Part shown: one piece after another, positions 37,996 to 38,249 of the stretch
How positions within the stretch are numbered: the stretch's first letter is position 1
How the letters are laid out: each line of letters opens with the position of its first letter
Source: a virus
Strand: one strand, 5' to 3'
DNA length: 38,249 nucleotides
Virus record (IMG/VR): IMGVR_UViG_3300037485_001599
Span: 1-38,249 of that record
Made by a program: the position numbers and the translations under genes
The notes under the pieces: generated by a model
The model's database searches: none
Told to the model about the DNA's origin: nothing
The model's input: only the letters and a program-made list of their open reading frames with translations

Positions 37996-38025
37996 GGTTC
38001 GCGGAATATTCGCAAACCCTTTTTG
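37996..38025 (+). terminator. Rho-independent terminator at the end of the late operon
   Basis: GGTTCGCG (37996-38003) pairs with CGCAAACC (38011-38018) with one mismatch around loop GAATATT, followed by CTTTTTG. The T-run is shared with the inner AAAAAGGG transposase-type site read on the other strand. Confidence 0.6.
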
Positions 38026-38078
38026 ATTCCCAGTTACAGCAGAGAATCAACCCTTTTCATTCATTTCGCTCGGTTACA
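38012..38078. promoter_or_regulatory. Right prophage end with transposase-binding-type repeats
   Basis: Read inward from 38078 the end is TGTAACCGAGCGAAATGAAT followed by GAAAAGGGTTGA, then a second site ATCAAAAAGGGTTTGCG. The terminal TGTA and ~20-nt distance to the GAAAA core closely parallel the Mu left end (TGTA..., 22 nt, GAAAAA). The sites are inverted relative to the left-end copies, as needed for a synaptic complex. Both are preceded by TGTAAC. Host DNA starts at 38079. Confidence 0.7.
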
Positions 38079-38249
38079 GCCGTGATTTTGGCCGACGAGC
38101 CCACCGGCAATCTGGACAAGTCGACGGGCGCCGAGATCATCGCCCTGCTCAAGCGCCTGCAAGTCGAAAACAACACGACGATCATCACCGCCACCCACGA
38201 CGCCAAGATGCTCGATATCTCCGACCGCATCGCCTGGATCCGCGACGGC
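38079..38249 (+). pseudogene. Truncated LolD/FtsE-type ABC transporter ATPase (host)
   Basis: Fifty-seven codons are open to the window edge: the Walker B AVILADEPTGNLD, then the D-loop, and ITATHD with the switch His, ending ISDRIAWIRDG. This is the C-terminal half of an ABC ATPase of the LolD/MacB/FtsE type. The Walker A and signature regions are missing because the sequence to the left is the prophage end, so the insertion point lies inside this gene. The N-terminal half is not present at the other prophage end. Confidence 0.8.

Overview
The window holds an almost complete Mu-like (transposable) prophage of about 37.7 kb, bounded by short fragments of bacterial chromosome. Hallmarks are a DDE transposase next to a MuB-type ATPase, a divergent repressor/Ner switch, a Gam-like protein, Mu-type packaging and head proteins (gp25, gp27, gp28, gp29, F, G, I, T, gp36 and gp37 relatives), and terminal AAAAGGG repeats at both ends. 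The host is a GC-rich bacterium with Gram-negative-type lipoproteins. The head decoration protein and the 7-nt spacer repeats resemble what I associate with Verrucomicrobiota/Kiritimatiellota/Lentisphaerota metagenomic genomes, but this taxonomic guess is weak. No sheath or contractile baseplate genes are evident and the tape measure is short, so a siphovirus-like tail is more likely than the contractile Mu tail.

Layout. 1-207: 5' end of a peptide-type ABC substrate-binding protein gene (minus). About 330-405: left prophage end. 402-7610 (minus): a leftward operon with gp25-like, winged-helix, holin/lipoprotein, papain-like peptidase, small terminase, permuted NlpC/P60-like protein, a two-piece large terminase, portal, a hairpin-rich leader and a D12 adenine methyltransferase. 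7829-11529 (plus): accessory cassette with a DUF5131 protein, ASCH-like protein, second adenine methyltransferase and small proteins. 12109-11248 (minus): repressor and one further gene. 12151-19472 (plus): Ner, ParB-like protein, two-piece transposase, MuB, DUF551, Gam and small regulators. 19469-24784: head genes. 24817-37448: tail, fibre and surface genes, with one minus-strand secreted moron. 37445-37987: DNA-binding regulator. 37996-38078: terminator and right end. 38079-38249: truncated LolD/FtsE-type ABC ATPase.

How it works together. The repressor probably acts at GCAGA-N3-TCTGC operators that sit inside the early promoter. After induction, transposase plus MuB replicate the phage by transposition at the terminal AAAAGGG sites. 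Head and tail genes are read rightward while packaging and lysis genes are read leftward from a separate divergent region, so late expression needs two transcription units. In phage Mu these functions are all on one rightward strand.

Most unusual points: a structured leader RNA before the D12 methyltransferase; terminase and transposase each split into two ORFs that overlap by 4 bp; an acidic substitution in the transposase catalytic triad; the inverted packaging/lysis module; 7- and 14-nt tandem repeats filling gene junctions and running into coding ends; secretion signals on several predicted virion proteins; and host flanks that do not match one another.
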